DNA of 64,000 bases from Epiperipatus broadwayi (GCA_028023455.1 JAQFVV010012512.1:1344413-1408412), one strand, 5' to 3'. Shown: positions 23,151-35,196, counted from the first letter of the stretch. A program made the numbers and translations. The notes: generated from the letters alone by a model not told the origin.

Positions 23151-23439
23151 TTACAATGATTTTTACTGTTACCTGAATCATATCGGTATGGCATTACCAA
23201 ATTAATTTGATTATATTATAAGAAAAGTACATTAAGTACTTTGACTCTCTATTCTTATATTTTCCTGAGAGTTAGTTTATACAATTATTGTTTGTTTTTT
23301 ATTTAGTTATGAAATGGCCTTAATATTATTGTTGGCCTGCGTATTGGATTATAATTTTTAATTTGTTATAAGTTATGCTGATTTTTTTACTGTTTGCCTG
23401 CTTTTTCTTATTTTCGTCTTTTTATTTGGTTATAATATA

Positions 23440-23540
23440 TTGAAGCAGTCGGATCTGAGTTTGATCCTAGCTTCATGACATCAAACCATAAGCCCACTTC
23501 AAACCCTAGTACTAACCTTAAATTTCTGATGCAATGGTGC
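23440..23540. repeat. Possible decayed tRNA-derived repeat
   Basis: ATTGAAGCAGTC starts a block that recurs at about 53598-53690, with AAACCCTA shared downstream. GAGTTTGATCCTAGC resembles a polymerase III B box. The evidence is weak. Confidence 0.3.
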
Positions 23541-23811
23541 TTTATACGTTCAATCCACGCTAATTTCCATAAAGGAAACTTATTTTATAAATGCATATTA
23601 AAATTAATTCTTTCAGATTTAAATTGATCAATTCTATTAATAAATTCATGATAAAATTATTCATGAATTTATATATATTACAACTGCGTGGATTGTGTGT
23701 ATATATTTGTAAATATTTAAATATATATAATTGTTCAAAAGTTTCATTACATCGGGAATATTTGTTTTTTACTTTTAAATAATTTGTTGAAGTTTTAATG
23801 ATTAAAAGCTA

Positions 23812-23977
23812 CATTCTTTCGATAAGCTTTCAGATTTTCCCTTTCCAAAAACAACAGTTAAAGTTTTATTAATTAGAAAAAAAGATAAGGATTTCCTAAT
23901 TAAAATCATTTTCTGATTTTAAGAATTCATTTTCTAATTAGAAAATTCATTCGTTTGAAAGCCTTATCGAAGGAATG
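23812..23977. mobile_element. Mariner-like MITE
   Basis: Terminal inverted repeats CATTCTTTCGATAAGCTTTC (left) and GAAAGCCTTATCGAAGGAATG (right, given here as read on the plus strand without its last base pairing) enclose 166 bp. The dinucleotide TA lies immediately outside both ends (23810-23811 and 23978-23979), as for Tc1/mariner insertions. There is no coding capacity. Confidence 0.65.
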
Positions 23978-23984
23978 TATCTAA

Positions 23985-26120
23985 AAACAACCAGTAAATC
24001 TAGAAACATTGATAATGAAAGAAGTACTAGCCTGAAGGCATCAGAGGACAGAATATATAGCTCTGAAAAGTTTGGAGAAAAAAAAACCATCTTTGTTGTA
24101 GAGAAGTGCAGTAAACTCGGAGCGTTTTAAATAGTGTTTCGATTATGGTGAAGGGCTAGAACATCAGGAATCTGGCTACGGTTCCTGAAGCCCTTTGAGA
24201 ATCTTCAATGAAGCTGCTAAATTCTTTCCAGACAAATCATGCTGCCAAAATCAAATAAAATGCTGTTCAAGTAATCAACTAAATGCATGTCTACATTTTT
24301 ACCAACTCGGACGTGTAACCTAAGGATCCATCCCAGAAGAAATGGGTAATATATTTCCATAATGAACCTTAAACTTTCTGGCCAGTTCCAAACTTTATTT
24401 TACACTCCCTTTAAGAGCTCTTTTCATTCTATAAATGTCATAATCTCTGTGTAATAATCTCTGTGTAAACTTTTATTTATGCTATTATATTGTAATTCTC
24501 TCAACTTCTAGTCTTTAAATTTAACTTTCCTTTCTCATGATGGCAATTCATTTACTATATTATATATATATATTTTGTGTAATTTATTAATGTTGTTTAT
24601 TTTAATTATATGCCAATAATTCTTCGACTTGATGAGTTCCTTTGTTACATTTGCCTTCTGCAAAATGTAATCTTAATTCTGATAGTTAATTTTCGCCCAT
24701 TAAAACTAGATTTATATAGTTCTATCAATCATCGAGTCGACAGAAATTATTAAATGATTGTTATTTTTATCATTAGCTCCATTTCTAAGCTATGCCACTG
24801 CTATTTTCTCGTTTCACTAATATTTATTTATATAATCTTAAAATGTTTTTTGCAAAAGGGCCGATAAAGGAATCAAATATATTCTAATTCAACTTTTTTA
24901 TTTTCTATTAAGATTCAGGAGGGGCACGATGATTGGGGCATAATTAATATGATTTACAAATACTTTAAATAATTTTAGTTAAAAGCTCGTTTGACTTTGA
25001 TTAAATTGATCAAGTCCTCACGTAGAGCATTCTATAATTGGGTTTTATTTTTCAAACGATGACTATCAAGTCATCATCTTCGAACGTTGCTGACATAGGG
25101 CAATCTTCCGCTCTGTCAGGCTGGTCGGTGATAATATTTCTGTTATTTTAAATTATCGAGGAAGAAAGCACTTCCTCTCCTGTTCATATTAGTCAAAGGG
25201 CATAAGACTTGTCATATGCAAGCTGCCATAGGACTTAGATTGTCGACCAGCTATCGTCTTTCAATTTCATTTTATAGCTCATAATTCATCAACACCATTG
25301 CATCTCTGTTCCGGTAAAGCCCGCTCTGATGCTCATAATTCATGATGAAGTGATTTCAATTAAAGTCAAACAAATTCTCATTTATCTCAAAGTAAATAAG
25401 TTTTCCAATAAAGATTAAAGTTATGCCCTAAAATATGTATCTTGCTCTTCATGAATGGATTTGCGAATGTGAAAATAAATATCACATTCTTTCGTATAAA
25501 ATTAGAGTAATAATTTCCTTTACTAATGAATACCTTTATCTGCCTTTTATTTCTTGTTGGGGGCATAGACATAGACTTTCAAATATTGCGTAATACTTGT
25601 TGGCATATAATAAGGACCACTCTTATTATAATTATAAACTATGTTAAAGGCTAGAGGTGATTAATATAATCATTATCTTATTCAAACAAATTATTATTAT
25701 TAAATATTTTCTAAACACACTTGGTTTCTTCATTCTTAATTCTTTTATAATTATTTTAATGTTAATGCTCACTGTCTGTGTTGGCAACCCGAACATATAC
25801 ATATGATTCGATTTAAAATCATTCTTAATTAATTGATTATCCAATATTAGTGTCAGTTCAGGGGTCTCTGATCCTCACCAACCATTGAGCTAGTTTCTTG
25901 GCGCATAGCACTGTGCCATTAATTTAGATTTCTATTAATCTGAGCTGTTGAGTTGGGTTTGAATTCAGTTTTGAACCGCCTAAGTTTAGATCTGATTTGC
26001 GTTTAGGTGGTGGTGCTTTTTCGACTGGTACAATATATATATATATTGCAATGGTTAGATTTATACATTCATGCAACAAAACCTAAAGTCCACACGAGGT
26101 AAGGCTTTGGGCATAATGCG
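23985..26120. other. Unassigned sequence, no gene seen
   Basis: Some stretches (24010-24350, 25050-25330, 25850-26030) are less AT-rich, but I see no conserved frame. A TATA-like TATATAGCTC at about 24055 and ATATGCCAAT at 24609 loosely echo 54.4-54.9 kb, so this may be an old LTR-like copy. 26030-26100 (GTACAATATATATATATATT, CATGCAACAAAACC) resembles the inverse of 43945-44010, the left end of the 1.4 kb repeat. Confidence 0.35.
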
Positions 26121-26184
26121 TTTACATATATATTTTCTTAAACATATAAATTTAAGTATAAATTGATGTTTAGATTAATCATTC
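26121..26184. repeat. Left half of split tandem duplication
   Basis: GTTTACATATATATTTTCTT ... AATTTAAGTATAAATTGAT recurs at 28355-28420. The LTR-like element at 26189-28352 landed between two copies of this roughly 65-bp unit. Confidence 0.7.
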
Positions 26185-26188
26185 ATGT

Positions 26189-28352
26189 TATAACGATCTG
26201 GATTTAGAGCTTAATGTGATATGCACTACAGGCGCCATCTAGGCATTTGAACCTAGAAAAATTTATAAAGTAGGCAGATACGTAAGTCAAAAAAAAAATA
26301 TTTTTTTTTTTTTTTTAAATTTTGATTTCAGTCGTTAGCCCAAGTCACTAGCTCAGGGAGTAGCAGAGATTTAATAATATAATATCTTATCTAATTATAT
26401 TTCAATATTAAAAAATAAATAAAATAAGCCACTGCCAGTAATTAACATACAAAAATTTATTTACGCATATATATATATAATATTTAACATTATTATTTTA
26501 ATAGGTTTACTTTAACATTTAACATTATTTTTACTTTTATTTTAGATTTTTAATTTACATTTTAAATTTTATACTATTATTAGTTCGCACAGATTTGTTT
26601 AAAAATGTTGAGTATAGATCGGTTACATAGATTCCACGGTCAAAAACATTTCAAATAAACATAAATGATCAAAATACAAAATCATTGATACCATCAATTG
26701 CAGAGGGAAATTTATAAGTAACCCAATAGCATTCACCATAAGATGCTTGCATTAACACCAATAACTTAAAAGACATCCGAATAAATACATTTTAGATACT
26801 CACTGTAAGGTATCAGTATTTACCGAATGTCTATATATATTTTGATCGAATATGAAAACCAAAAACATAATCAACCGGAAACGAACTCATGCAAGCGTCT
26901 ATACCCAACTTAAATTTAATGCATCTTTATTTAGAGTGTCGAATATGAATAGATTACATAGATTTGCATTTGAAAAGAAAATATTCAATCCTTGTTTAAC
27001 CTTAGGCCAAAGGTTCGCAGTCAAACCAAACTTCAGTCCATCTGATATATCGATGTGTTCAATGTAATACGAATACGGCAGCACAATTAGGTTAAGAGAA
27101 GAAACTGCTTCTCGTCAGATAGGAATATTACATCTATCAGACAAGAAGAGCAATAAAAAAAAACTCCATCAAAAGGAACAGTGTTCTAGTCTTATAATCC
27201 CTTCCATAGGCAAAACGGAAGTGTGCGGTGTATAACAGCAATTCTGCCCATAGCGAATCTCGTACTACATCTACTAATTACACCAATATATCCAATCCAT
27301 TGACCTAATTCAACTACGAAACAAATAACCTAAGATTACCCTCCCCTAATATAACTTTACAAATCTATATAGCCATTTACGGCCAACTTAAGTTTAATAT
27401 TTATATAACTAGTTTAATGAAAAACAGAAATCATAATAAAACTTAAAGAACAAATAAATAAATAAATGGAAATGATTTTACAAAAGAAATACATTAAATA
27501 AAATTATAACTAATTAATAAATAATGTTGGTCAGATAGGATTCTATTTCTTAATTATTTTAAATACGGAAAGTTTTAATTTAATGTTCAGTAATTATAAA
27601 GTTCTTACAGTTTAAAAACAGTTCATCTTTATCTGTTGCTTGCCATTCGAACATGAATTCCCATGCCATCCTAAAAAGATTGGTTGAGTTAGCCATTGTT
27701 TTTTTATTTATTTATCCAAAGGTCTTTTAGTTTAGTTGGTCCTTAATGTAGAAAAAAAAAAGATGTCATTTCTCCTTTTTTTTTTAACAAAACTGAAGGG
27801 ATTGAAGAGTGCATCTTTTCAATCTCTTCTCCTTCAACTACACACTAACACATATAGTCACATCGTAATAACTAATTAATTCTTTTATTTTCAAACCTTT
27901 CCTTTTATAATTTTGTGGATTAACTCAACATTACGTCATGATGGTGAAAACCTTTTCGTTGAGGTCCGATTTCCTGATGGATTTCTTTTATTTGCTAAAA
28001 GTTTCTATTGTTTTTCTATCTGACCGATGCTTATACATTTAAATACCCAAAGGCTAGTTTACTAATTAAAATAATCATTTCCATTTTACAAAAGATTAAT
28101 TAATTTGTTTTCAAACTTACACATATATTTTTATCTCTAAATCTTTTCTGAAAATTTACTTTTAAACTACTCTTTTTTTAATAAAGTTTTATTTTAATAA
28201 TTATTTATCTGTGCGATTTTATATATATGCGAGTTTAAGATGATTTTTAATTCTCAGTTTTTAATTCTTAAAAAAAGAAATTTTTATTGGTGAACTTTTT
28301 TTTTTATGTTTACTAATAAAAAATAATGTAACGTACGTATGTGCCCGTTACA
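26189..28352. mobile_element. LTR-like element copy 2 (2.16 kb)
   Basis: It begins TATAACGATCTGG and ends GTGCCCGTTACA, with 4-bp direct repeats ATGT (26185-26188, 28353-28356). It is homologous to 3217-6220 but lacks the hammerhead insertion, so it gives the empty-site sequence. Shared blocks include GCATTTGAACCTAG near 26238, TAAGCCACTGCCAG near 26425, TAGGCCAAAGGTTCGCAGTC near 27002, and CTGTGCGATTTTATA near 28209. Part of the ACATAGATT block occurs twice (26620 and 26960), so about 330 bp may be an internal duplication or insertion. No pol frame is present; short open frames on both strands look incidental. Confidence 0.65.
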
Positions 28353-28354
28353 AT

Positions 28355-28420
28355 GTTTACATATATATTTTTTCTTGGACATCTCAATTTAAGTATAAAT
28401 TGATCTTTCAACTAATTATA
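28355..28420. repeat. Right half of split tandem duplication
   Basis: The counterpart of 26121-26184. GTTTACATATATATTTTTTC and AATTTAAGTATAAATTGAT are shared. Confidence 0.7.
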
Positions 28421-28679
28421 ATAGGAACACATGATTTCTAACTTCCATATATTTAATTAAATTTTAAACACTCACCATTCTTCAGTAACCGAAAATTATG
28501 CTTCGTCAGAAATATAATGGAATTTTACTTGACATGATGGTGGAATATAATAGTGAGAAAGAAATCTATTTACGTAAAATAAGTTAAAATACAATAATCA
28601 AATTAAAAACCTCAACCCAAGTAATAAATTAGAGTTATATGATTTAGAGAATGATTTAAAACATATTACCACCTAACTT

Positions 28680-28838
28680 ATGGGGATCTCCAGGATTCCT
28701 TCCCAGCAGACTATGGCAGGGCTTCTTGGATGTAGGGATTGTCTTGGTGGCTTGATCTTGATGAGTAATGGAACTTCGGGATGTCCTCTGCCTGACCATG
28801 GGGAAGTGGACAGCGGACTACTCATACATGTTTTCAGG
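28680..28838 (+). other. GC-richer open segment ending in a donor-like site
   Basis: A 53-codon open stretch (MGISRIPSQQTMAGLLGCRD ...) is clearly less AT-rich than its surroundings. It ends in a potential splice donor CAG/GTACTG at about 28837. No upstream exon, homology or protein domain is recognised. It could be a lone exon, an old transposon fragment or chance. Confidence 0.2.
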
Positions 28839-28869
28839 TACTGTACACATTTTATATGTAATTAAGCAG

Positions 28870-30110
28870 AGTTCATCTTGGAAAGCCTTTTAATAAAACT
28901 ATGGCAAATTTTCAATAAAATAATTTCTATAAGATACAACAAAATGACTTTCAAAATTTAAGCTGTCCTTTTTTTAACAATACCCCATTCTCCTCATATA
29001 TCATTCACATATGCATGGGGTGCACTTTGTTAACTTTTATTGGATTTTTCTTTAATTTTCTCTAATTGTTGTTGCATCATAATTTTACTTCAGCAGTATT
29101 TTGTGCCACCACATGGGTTTTCTGATCTTTCTTTCTATTCCTTATTTCACACCTTCAAGTATGATTGTAGACATTCAAATGTGTTAAGTGATAATTCTTT
29201 TGTCCGATTGTTTCAATGCATTTGGAAATAAGGCACTTACATAGCTTTAGTAATGGCTTGTTTTAATTACCTGGCCTATCTTCCATTGTATGGAATACAT
29301 TCCACTCCTATTTAATTGATTATGCTTTTTTCTTTCTTTTTGCCTGATGTTGCACACGCACGCGCATGTGCGAATATACAGAAATAGAAGACACGCTGGG
29401 AAATAATTTTAGATTTGACAAATGTGAAGTAAGCATATCTGTTTCACTATATATATTACTAAAATGTCCATTACTTAAAAACTATTGTAATAACAATAAA
29501 AGTTATAATTATAATGGTAATTAACAATTATATACTTCTTTCAATTTACACTATCAGTTAATTCCTTAACCCTGTCATTAAATTCAAAGAAGCATAAGCA
29601 AACATCATCAACTCATATCCCTGAATCCAGTTAGAAACTGTAATTATATTAATTTTATTTCTATTTATTAAAATTGCCTCCTTAATTTTTTTATTAGATT
29701 TTTCTCTTCAAGAAAAATCTTAACACTTTCAAGATCAAATTTATATTTACATATCCTTTCATGATCTAAGACAACTGAAGCAGTCATTAAATCATTATTA
29801 TTTTTACTGATTAAATGACTGCCTCGGCTTTTGGGATCATAAAAGGACATATAAATTTAAGTTTGATCTTGAAAATATTGACAAGATAAACTATAATAAT
29901 AGACAAAATGAGGCAATTTTAATAAATAGAAGTAAAATAAATGTAATTAATAGATAAACTACTAATGTTAAAATTCTAGATTTATGGGATTTGAGTAGAT
30001 GACGTTTGCTTCATTTGTGTTTTTTGAATCTAATGGCAGTTGAGGAGAGTTAAGGAATTAACTGAAAGGACTTCGTTTGCATCGAAAGACTGTATATAAC
30101 AGTTAATTAC
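28870..30110. other. AT-rich sequence, no gene seen
   Basis: A short alternating purine-pyrimidine tract (CACACGCACGCGCATGTGCG, about 29350) is the only notable local feature. Confidence 0.45.
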
Positions 30111-30119
30111 CAGAGTAAT

Positions 30120-30440
30120 AAGAAAAGATCTGAAACGTATTATATGAGTAAAAGAATAAACAGATGCTACTGACCTCATTGACAAAATTAAAAGACTGAA
30201 GTGGAGTTGGGCTGGACATATTGCTAAAAAAGATGATAATAGATGGACAGTTGAAATCTTAAACTGGATTCCAAGAGATTTTAAAAGTCCCAGAAAGAGA
30301 CCACATGTGAGATGGATGGGTGAAATAAAAAAGTGTACAGGGGCGATATGCAGAAGAGAAGCAAAAGATCGGAGATGGATTGAACTTGGAAAGACTTTCA
30401 TCCTGCTGTGGATTGATAATGTTTGATGATGATGATAATG
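30120..30440 (+). pseudogene. RTE-like LINE 3' end, 5'-truncated copy
   Basis: The frame reads TDATDLIDKIKRLKWSWAGH, IAKKDDNRWTVEILNWIPRD and RKRPHVRWMGEIKKC, then EAKDRRWIELGKTF, and a tail TTGATGATGATGATAATGAT. This is the C-terminal 100 residues and 3' tail of the same LINE as at 13.26-15.15 kb, ending at the same place. Severe 5' truncation is typical of LINE insertion. Confidence 0.85.
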
Positions 30441-30607
30441 ATATATTTAATTAATTTAAAATATCATCTACACCGTTGTTTTTTTCAAAAATAGTTCATA
30501 ACTTTCAATATATATAAGTGAATACAATGAGATCTTCGAAGCTTTTGTGCCTTAGCTTAATCGCTGAATATTACTATATAAGTGAATACAGCAAATTTCT
30601 TCTTTTT

Positions 30608-30918
30608 AAAACTTGTTTTTTATATGATTATTATAAAAATACAACTACACTCCCAGATTTCGACTATTTATATAAATTAAATGTTTTTAGAGTATTTTTG
30701 GGTAGGTATATAAATAAATTAAAAAATTTGGTTAAGTTTTGAGATTGTTTGTAGATAAAATAGTATTTTGTACTATTTTTTAATTTTTGGAGTTGTTTGA
30801 AATATGTGATATTTATATTCTTATTTTACAGTTTTTCTTGAAAAAGACAATATTATAAAATTGTCGAAACGTTTGTGTGTAGTTATATTTTTATAATAGT
30901 CATATAAAAAAACAAGTA
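30608..30918. repeat. Inverted repeat, about 40-bp arms, 230-bp spacer
   Basis: AACTTGTTTTTTATATGATT (30609-30628, continuing to 30648) is the reverse complement of 30879-30918 with few mismatches. The spacer holds TTGTCGAAACGTTTGTG near 30863. This may be a small DNA-transposon remnant or a stem-loop. The overlapping 74-codon frame is not supported otherwise. Confidence 0.5.
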
Positions 30919-31427
30919 TTAAAATATGTATACATGAAAATTCGATTAGAGTTTATAATAACAACAATCTCTGTTTAGCCTTGGAATTCGAATATTTTGT
31001 ACCATGAACGACAATATAAAAAAATGAAACAATATTTCATTAAACCCTTCCAAAATACTTATATTCGTAAGTATAATTTAAAATAATTCCCAAAACATTG
31101 AATTACAGGTTCAGCATAAAATTAGCTTAACAGTTTTAAGAATTTTTTTCCTCTTTGATCATTATTTTAATTTTCATCTTTTAGGGTTAATATCTTTTTC
31201 TTATTTTTTGAGGGGGGGGGAGGGTCTCTTCCGTCGTTTTGGCATATTTGTTTCAAAATCTTTATGATTATTTGCACCTAAAACGTGTTTTCTCCGGAAT
31301 GTTAACTCCATTACTTTTTCCAGTGATTTTCTTTGTCTATGTTCATATTTAAAAACAAATATATGACTTCTTAACTAAAAGCTCTAGTTACTCTGAGCAT
31401 AAAATTACTTTTAGGTTTTTTTTTTAT

Positions 31428-31510
31428 ATGTCAAAGCGTCCTCCGGGAAACTAACCAGGGACAACTGCTCGGAAAGCAGCTATGCTAACCACTCAATTAT
31501 ATCAGCTTTC
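31428..31510 (-). repeat. tRNA-derived SINE, diverged copy
   Basis: In reverse this matches the SINE at 57661-57752: GATATAATTGAGTGGTTAGC (A-box side), GCAGTTGTCCCTGGTTAG, and a GTTTCCCGG end of the B-box region. It is a decayed copy; the end matching GCTTTGACATA is on the left. Confidence 0.6.
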
Positions 31511-31999
31511 GCGACCTATTTTTTTGAGATACTAGCAAGTATGGTCAATTATGATTTATGAATGAGATAGTCTCTTGAAATTTAAAAATGCATCACAGTT
31601 TAAACAAGTTGGAGGAATCTCATAACATTCCAAACTAATTATTTAACTTTTTCTTTTTCCTCTAGTAATATTATTAAATTTTAGTTGATCCTAAAACAAT
31701 GAAAAATACAGGTTCTAACTATGAATGGTCAACTAGTTGAAAAAATATCTAATAAAAAATTTACTTCACAAGCAATCATCATTATTTGAGATAAGATCGA
31801 TCTCTAGGATGCCAGAAGCCTACTTATAGTGATGGAGGTTTCATTCCAACTTTATAGCCTATTTTTGTGGAGACGATTTCGGTATCTGTGAATAGACACT
31901 TTTATTGATTTGTTGAATATATGATTTCTCAATGTGGACGGTTAATATAAGTTATGAGCCAAAAATTTATATTCTTATTTCATGTAAATATCTTTGCAA

Positions 32000-32260
32000 T
32001 GATTACTTCTGCAGAATTTAGTTGATTATAATGTAATTCTTTATTGTAATTATTTAAAATTATTTTACATCAGGAATAATTCTATTTCTAAATTTATGCA
32101 AAACAGTAATTCTTTCAGCAGAATTTAGCTAATGAAATACAGACAATATAAATATTTATTCTAATTATTTAAAGTTATTTTTAGTAAGCCTTTGTAAACA
32201 TAAAATTTACATCGTTAATAATTCTAGTTTTAAATTTATTCAAATTTTGCTATCAGTTGT
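32000..32260. repeat. Diverged direct repeat, about 2 x 125 bp
   Basis: The order of blocks CAGAATTTAG, TTCTAATTATTTAAA, AATAATTCTA and TTTTAAATTTAT is repeated with divergence (about 32013-32135 and 32138-32262). It lies directly upstream of the orphan ORF at 32348 and could be part of its promoter region or an unrelated duplication. Confidence 0.5.
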
Positions 32261-32281
32261 AAATTACCCAAATCATACTAT

Positions 32282-32288
32282 TATATAA
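32282..32288 (+). promoter_or_regulatory. Candidate TATA box for orphan ORF
   Basis: TATATAA lies 60 bp before the ATG at 32348. A start of transcription about 30 bp downstream (near 32312) would exclude the upstream ATG at 32306 and make 32348 the first ATG. AT-rich context makes chance occurrence likely enough to keep confidence low. Confidence 0.35.
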
Positions 32289-32347
32289 CGTGTAATAACA
32301 GATTTTTGAATGATTCAAATAAGAATTTCAATTGCTTAATTATTACC

Positions 32348-32770
32348 ATGACTGATTCAAAAGATAATAAGGCCTCAACTTCTAAAGACTGTTCAATGGC
32401 TGAAGATACTGATTTTACCGAGTTTACATCCGAAAGAGACGATTCAATGGAGTTTTCGAATGCCGGATGTGCAATGGCTGAACCAATAAACCCTATTGAG
32501 TTTATTTCTGAAAAGAGTTTACATTATGGAATACAATCTATAGAAGATACTAGTAAAAAATATTATCAATATCTTGTAGAAAAGTTTCCAGAGGAAAGCA
32601 ATCTCGACATGGCTTACTACTCTTTGCTTATGGTGCAAAGTTTAGAATTAATACGTATCGAGAACACATTTCAGATGATGTATGATGATATAAGCATTTG
32701 GTTAGGTCATGAAATAAACAAAGAGAAATATCTTATGATGAAGGATTATATAACTACGTTATGTAATTAA
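32348..32770 (+). CDS. Orphan small ORF, 140 aa, unknown function
   Basis: I do not recognise this protein. The frame is open from 32306, but I prefer the second ATG at 32348: it has the better context (ACCATGA) and would be first after a TATA box at 32282. The N-terminal half is acidic and rich in Ser/Thr with an imperfect internal repeat: CSMAEDTDFTEFTSE (residues 15-29) and CAMAEPINPIEFISE (41-55). The C-terminal 80 residues (KKYYQYLVEKFPEESN..., LIRIENTFQMMYDDISIWLG) look helical. There is no signal peptide or membrane segment. Base composition is less AT-rich than its surroundings. AATAAA signals follow at 33038-33043 and 33060-33065. It may be a lineage-specific single-exon gene or an intact piece of an unknown mobile element. 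Confidence 0.5.
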   Translation: MTDSKDNKASTSKDCSMAEDTDFTEFTSERDDSMEFSNAGCAMAEPINPIEFISEKSLHYGIQSIEDTSKKYYQYLVEKFPEESNLDMAYYSLLMVQSLELIRIENTFQMMYDDISIWLGHEINKEKYLMMKDYITTLCN

Positions 32771-33037
32771 AAGAAGAGTTCAACAATGTTGACCAACGTT
32801 ACTCGGAAAATATAATGTTTACGTCACTTAATGTCGGTTAAAATAATATTAGTCCTTGTTCGTTTTTTCATCCTGATTATTCGTTTCTGTTTGTTAATTT
32901 GAAAAATCAAATAATATAAGCATCAGTTAATATTTATTAGTATTTATTGTTTCAATACGTCGAGAATATAAATTGAGTTATTTATTGTAACTTATATTCA
33001 ATTATTTTTTTCTGTAAGACTGAAAAATTTATTGTGT

Positions 33038-33065
33038 AATAAAATAATTGTATTGGAAAAATAAA
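33038..33065 (+). terminator. Candidate polyadenylation signals for orphan ORF
   Basis: Two AATAAA hexamers (33038-33043, 33060-33065) lie about 270-290 bp after the stop codon. Confidence 0.35.
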
Positions 33066-33541
33066 TATGTTTACAGGATTTAATACGTATTTTGTTTTTA
33101 TAAATAATAACTACAATTATAAACAAATAAGTTTTAAATTCGTTAGTACAATCGTATCCTAGACAAAAACATGTTAACAGTTAGAATTAATTTAATTTTT
33201 AAATAGCTTTCCCAAAACTTAAATTTATAACTACCTACAACTATAAGTTCGTTCAGTATATCTCTAATCAGTAAAATCTCCTTGATTGTTTTTTTTTTCA
33301 GATGGTCAATCTATAGATGCTCTATTAACTTTTCACAATTGATTGGTTAATATTATGTTGTTGTAAGCTTTTAAATGAAACAATAGCAAAAAACTACAAA
33401 AACATTAAGTAAATAAAAATGTTTGAAGCTTGATGAGATTTTTTTCATCACTGTTTTTTTTTAGATATTGAATTTTTCAAAGATGATTTTACATACTTTA
33501 AATATCATATTTTGTTTAAATCGCATGTTGTTATTAAATCA

Positions 33542-34195
33542 GTAATGACTGGAAGGTTGCTATTCTTCCACATGCGCCTTATTATTACTTTCAGACAGCC
33601 AATAGCTGTTAAAACAGCGGTCTGAGAAGCGATCAGGCCTAGACACATGACAGAGATTTTTTGACAAGAAAAGAATGATACCAATCTTCTCTTTTACTTA
33701 ACTTTTATATATATAAGCCAGTCTTAAGCATCTTGGCTTGATAACATGAATATATAAACATATACATTTATTACTCACTGAGTTATTAATTTATGATATT
33801 ACAGCGCGAAATCTTAGATTTACTACACCACAATTTTCAAGATTTAAACAAAATATTATTTACATACGTTGCTGATAACTTATATTAACATCTAGAAAAT
33901 TGCGGTGTAGTAAATCTAAGATTTCACGCTGTAATATCATAAATTAATAACTCAGTGAGTAATAAATGTATACGTTTATATATTCATGCTTTCAAGCCAA
34001 GATGCTTAAGACTGGCTTATATATATAAAAGTTAAGTAAAAGAGAAGATTGGTATCATTCTTTTCTTGTCAAAAAATCTCTGTCATGTGTCTAGGCCTGA
34101 TCGCTTCTCAGACCACTGTTTTAACAGCTATTGGCTGTCTGAAAGTAATAGTAAGGCGCATGTGGAAGAATAGCAAGCAACCTTCCAGTCATTAC
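33542..34195. mobile_element. Large foldback MITE, arms about 300 bp
   Basis: It starts GTAATGACTGGAAGGTTGC and ends in the reverse complement GCAACCTTCCAGTCATTAC. Arms 33542-about 33840 and about 33896-34195 are close to identical throughout, leaving a loop of about 55 bp. Each arm includes GCGATCAGGCCTAGACACAT or its complement, and a TATATATATAA tract next to GACTGGCTTA. High arm identity suggests recent origin or gene conversion. Flanks ATTAAATCA and TTTAAATAT could be a degraded 9-bp duplication, as in Mutator-like elements. There is no coding capacity. Confidence 0.85.
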
Positions 34196-35196
34196 TTTAA
34201 ATATATATAAGATTGCATGTTTTCAATGATTGTTACTACAATTAAGAATAAAAATTTGGAGATTATATCCATGCAAAAAGAGATGCCTTTTAACTTTTGG
34301 TATGTCCAGAAAACCAATTACTAAGTTAATATCCTGAAGTTAAACAAGTTTTCTCCATTAACCTATACAATAGGACATTTGATCTGAATTTTTTTTAGTG
34401 TACTAAGCATGTGATGGCTCAATATCTCTTTCAGCACCTCTGTGTAATGCAGACCATAATTTAGAGCAGAGGTCCTCAAACATTTTTGTCCTATGAACCC
34501 CTTTCCAAATATTTTTTTGCCACAGACCCCCTTTTTTTTATTCTGTGGACTCCTTTTTAGTGAAAAACTGGGTTATTTTTATATAAATACTTTGACAATC
34601 CCCTACAAGCCATGAACTTAAATTTTTATATTGCTTTATTAAATCTTAGCAAAGACAAAAGCTACAGCTGAGTAATTGATAAATAATGCTGGTCCAATGA
34701 TTTTGTCTTTAACTTATTTTTAAAATTTGTACTCTTGGTTCCCATTTATGAATCAGGATGATTTCTAAGAAACAATTTTTTTAAAAAAAAAAAAGAAAAG
34801 TTACTTTGTTATTAACTATGCTATGACATACTACACAACCCACTAATAGATATCACTGATGAAGAATCAAAACAATGTCATGACAACTGAAACATTGGCA
34901 TGACTAATCGATAGAAGTGAACAAGGTGTTTTTGTGATCACTTTCGAGATTTGGAATACTTGGGTGAATTCTGGTAAATATCTGTCTTTTACTGCTTGCA
35001 TTGACCAAGTGAGAGGTATTTTTTATTGTGTCGGATCCACCCTCCACTTTGAATATTTTGTAAAAATTGCTGATCTATTACTGATTTATTGCTCATTTTA
35101 TATTTTGATCGCTGAACTGTTACTGATTTATTACTAATTTTATTACTAATTTATCAAATTTTATTACTAATTATCATTTATTTCTAATTAACCAAA

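Noticed and set aside
34855-34905. CTGATGA followed by GAAAC near the Merlin 5' end, tested as another hammerhead
   Set aside because: The 25-nt interval does not form a stem II adjoining the core, and stems I and III cannot be paired.
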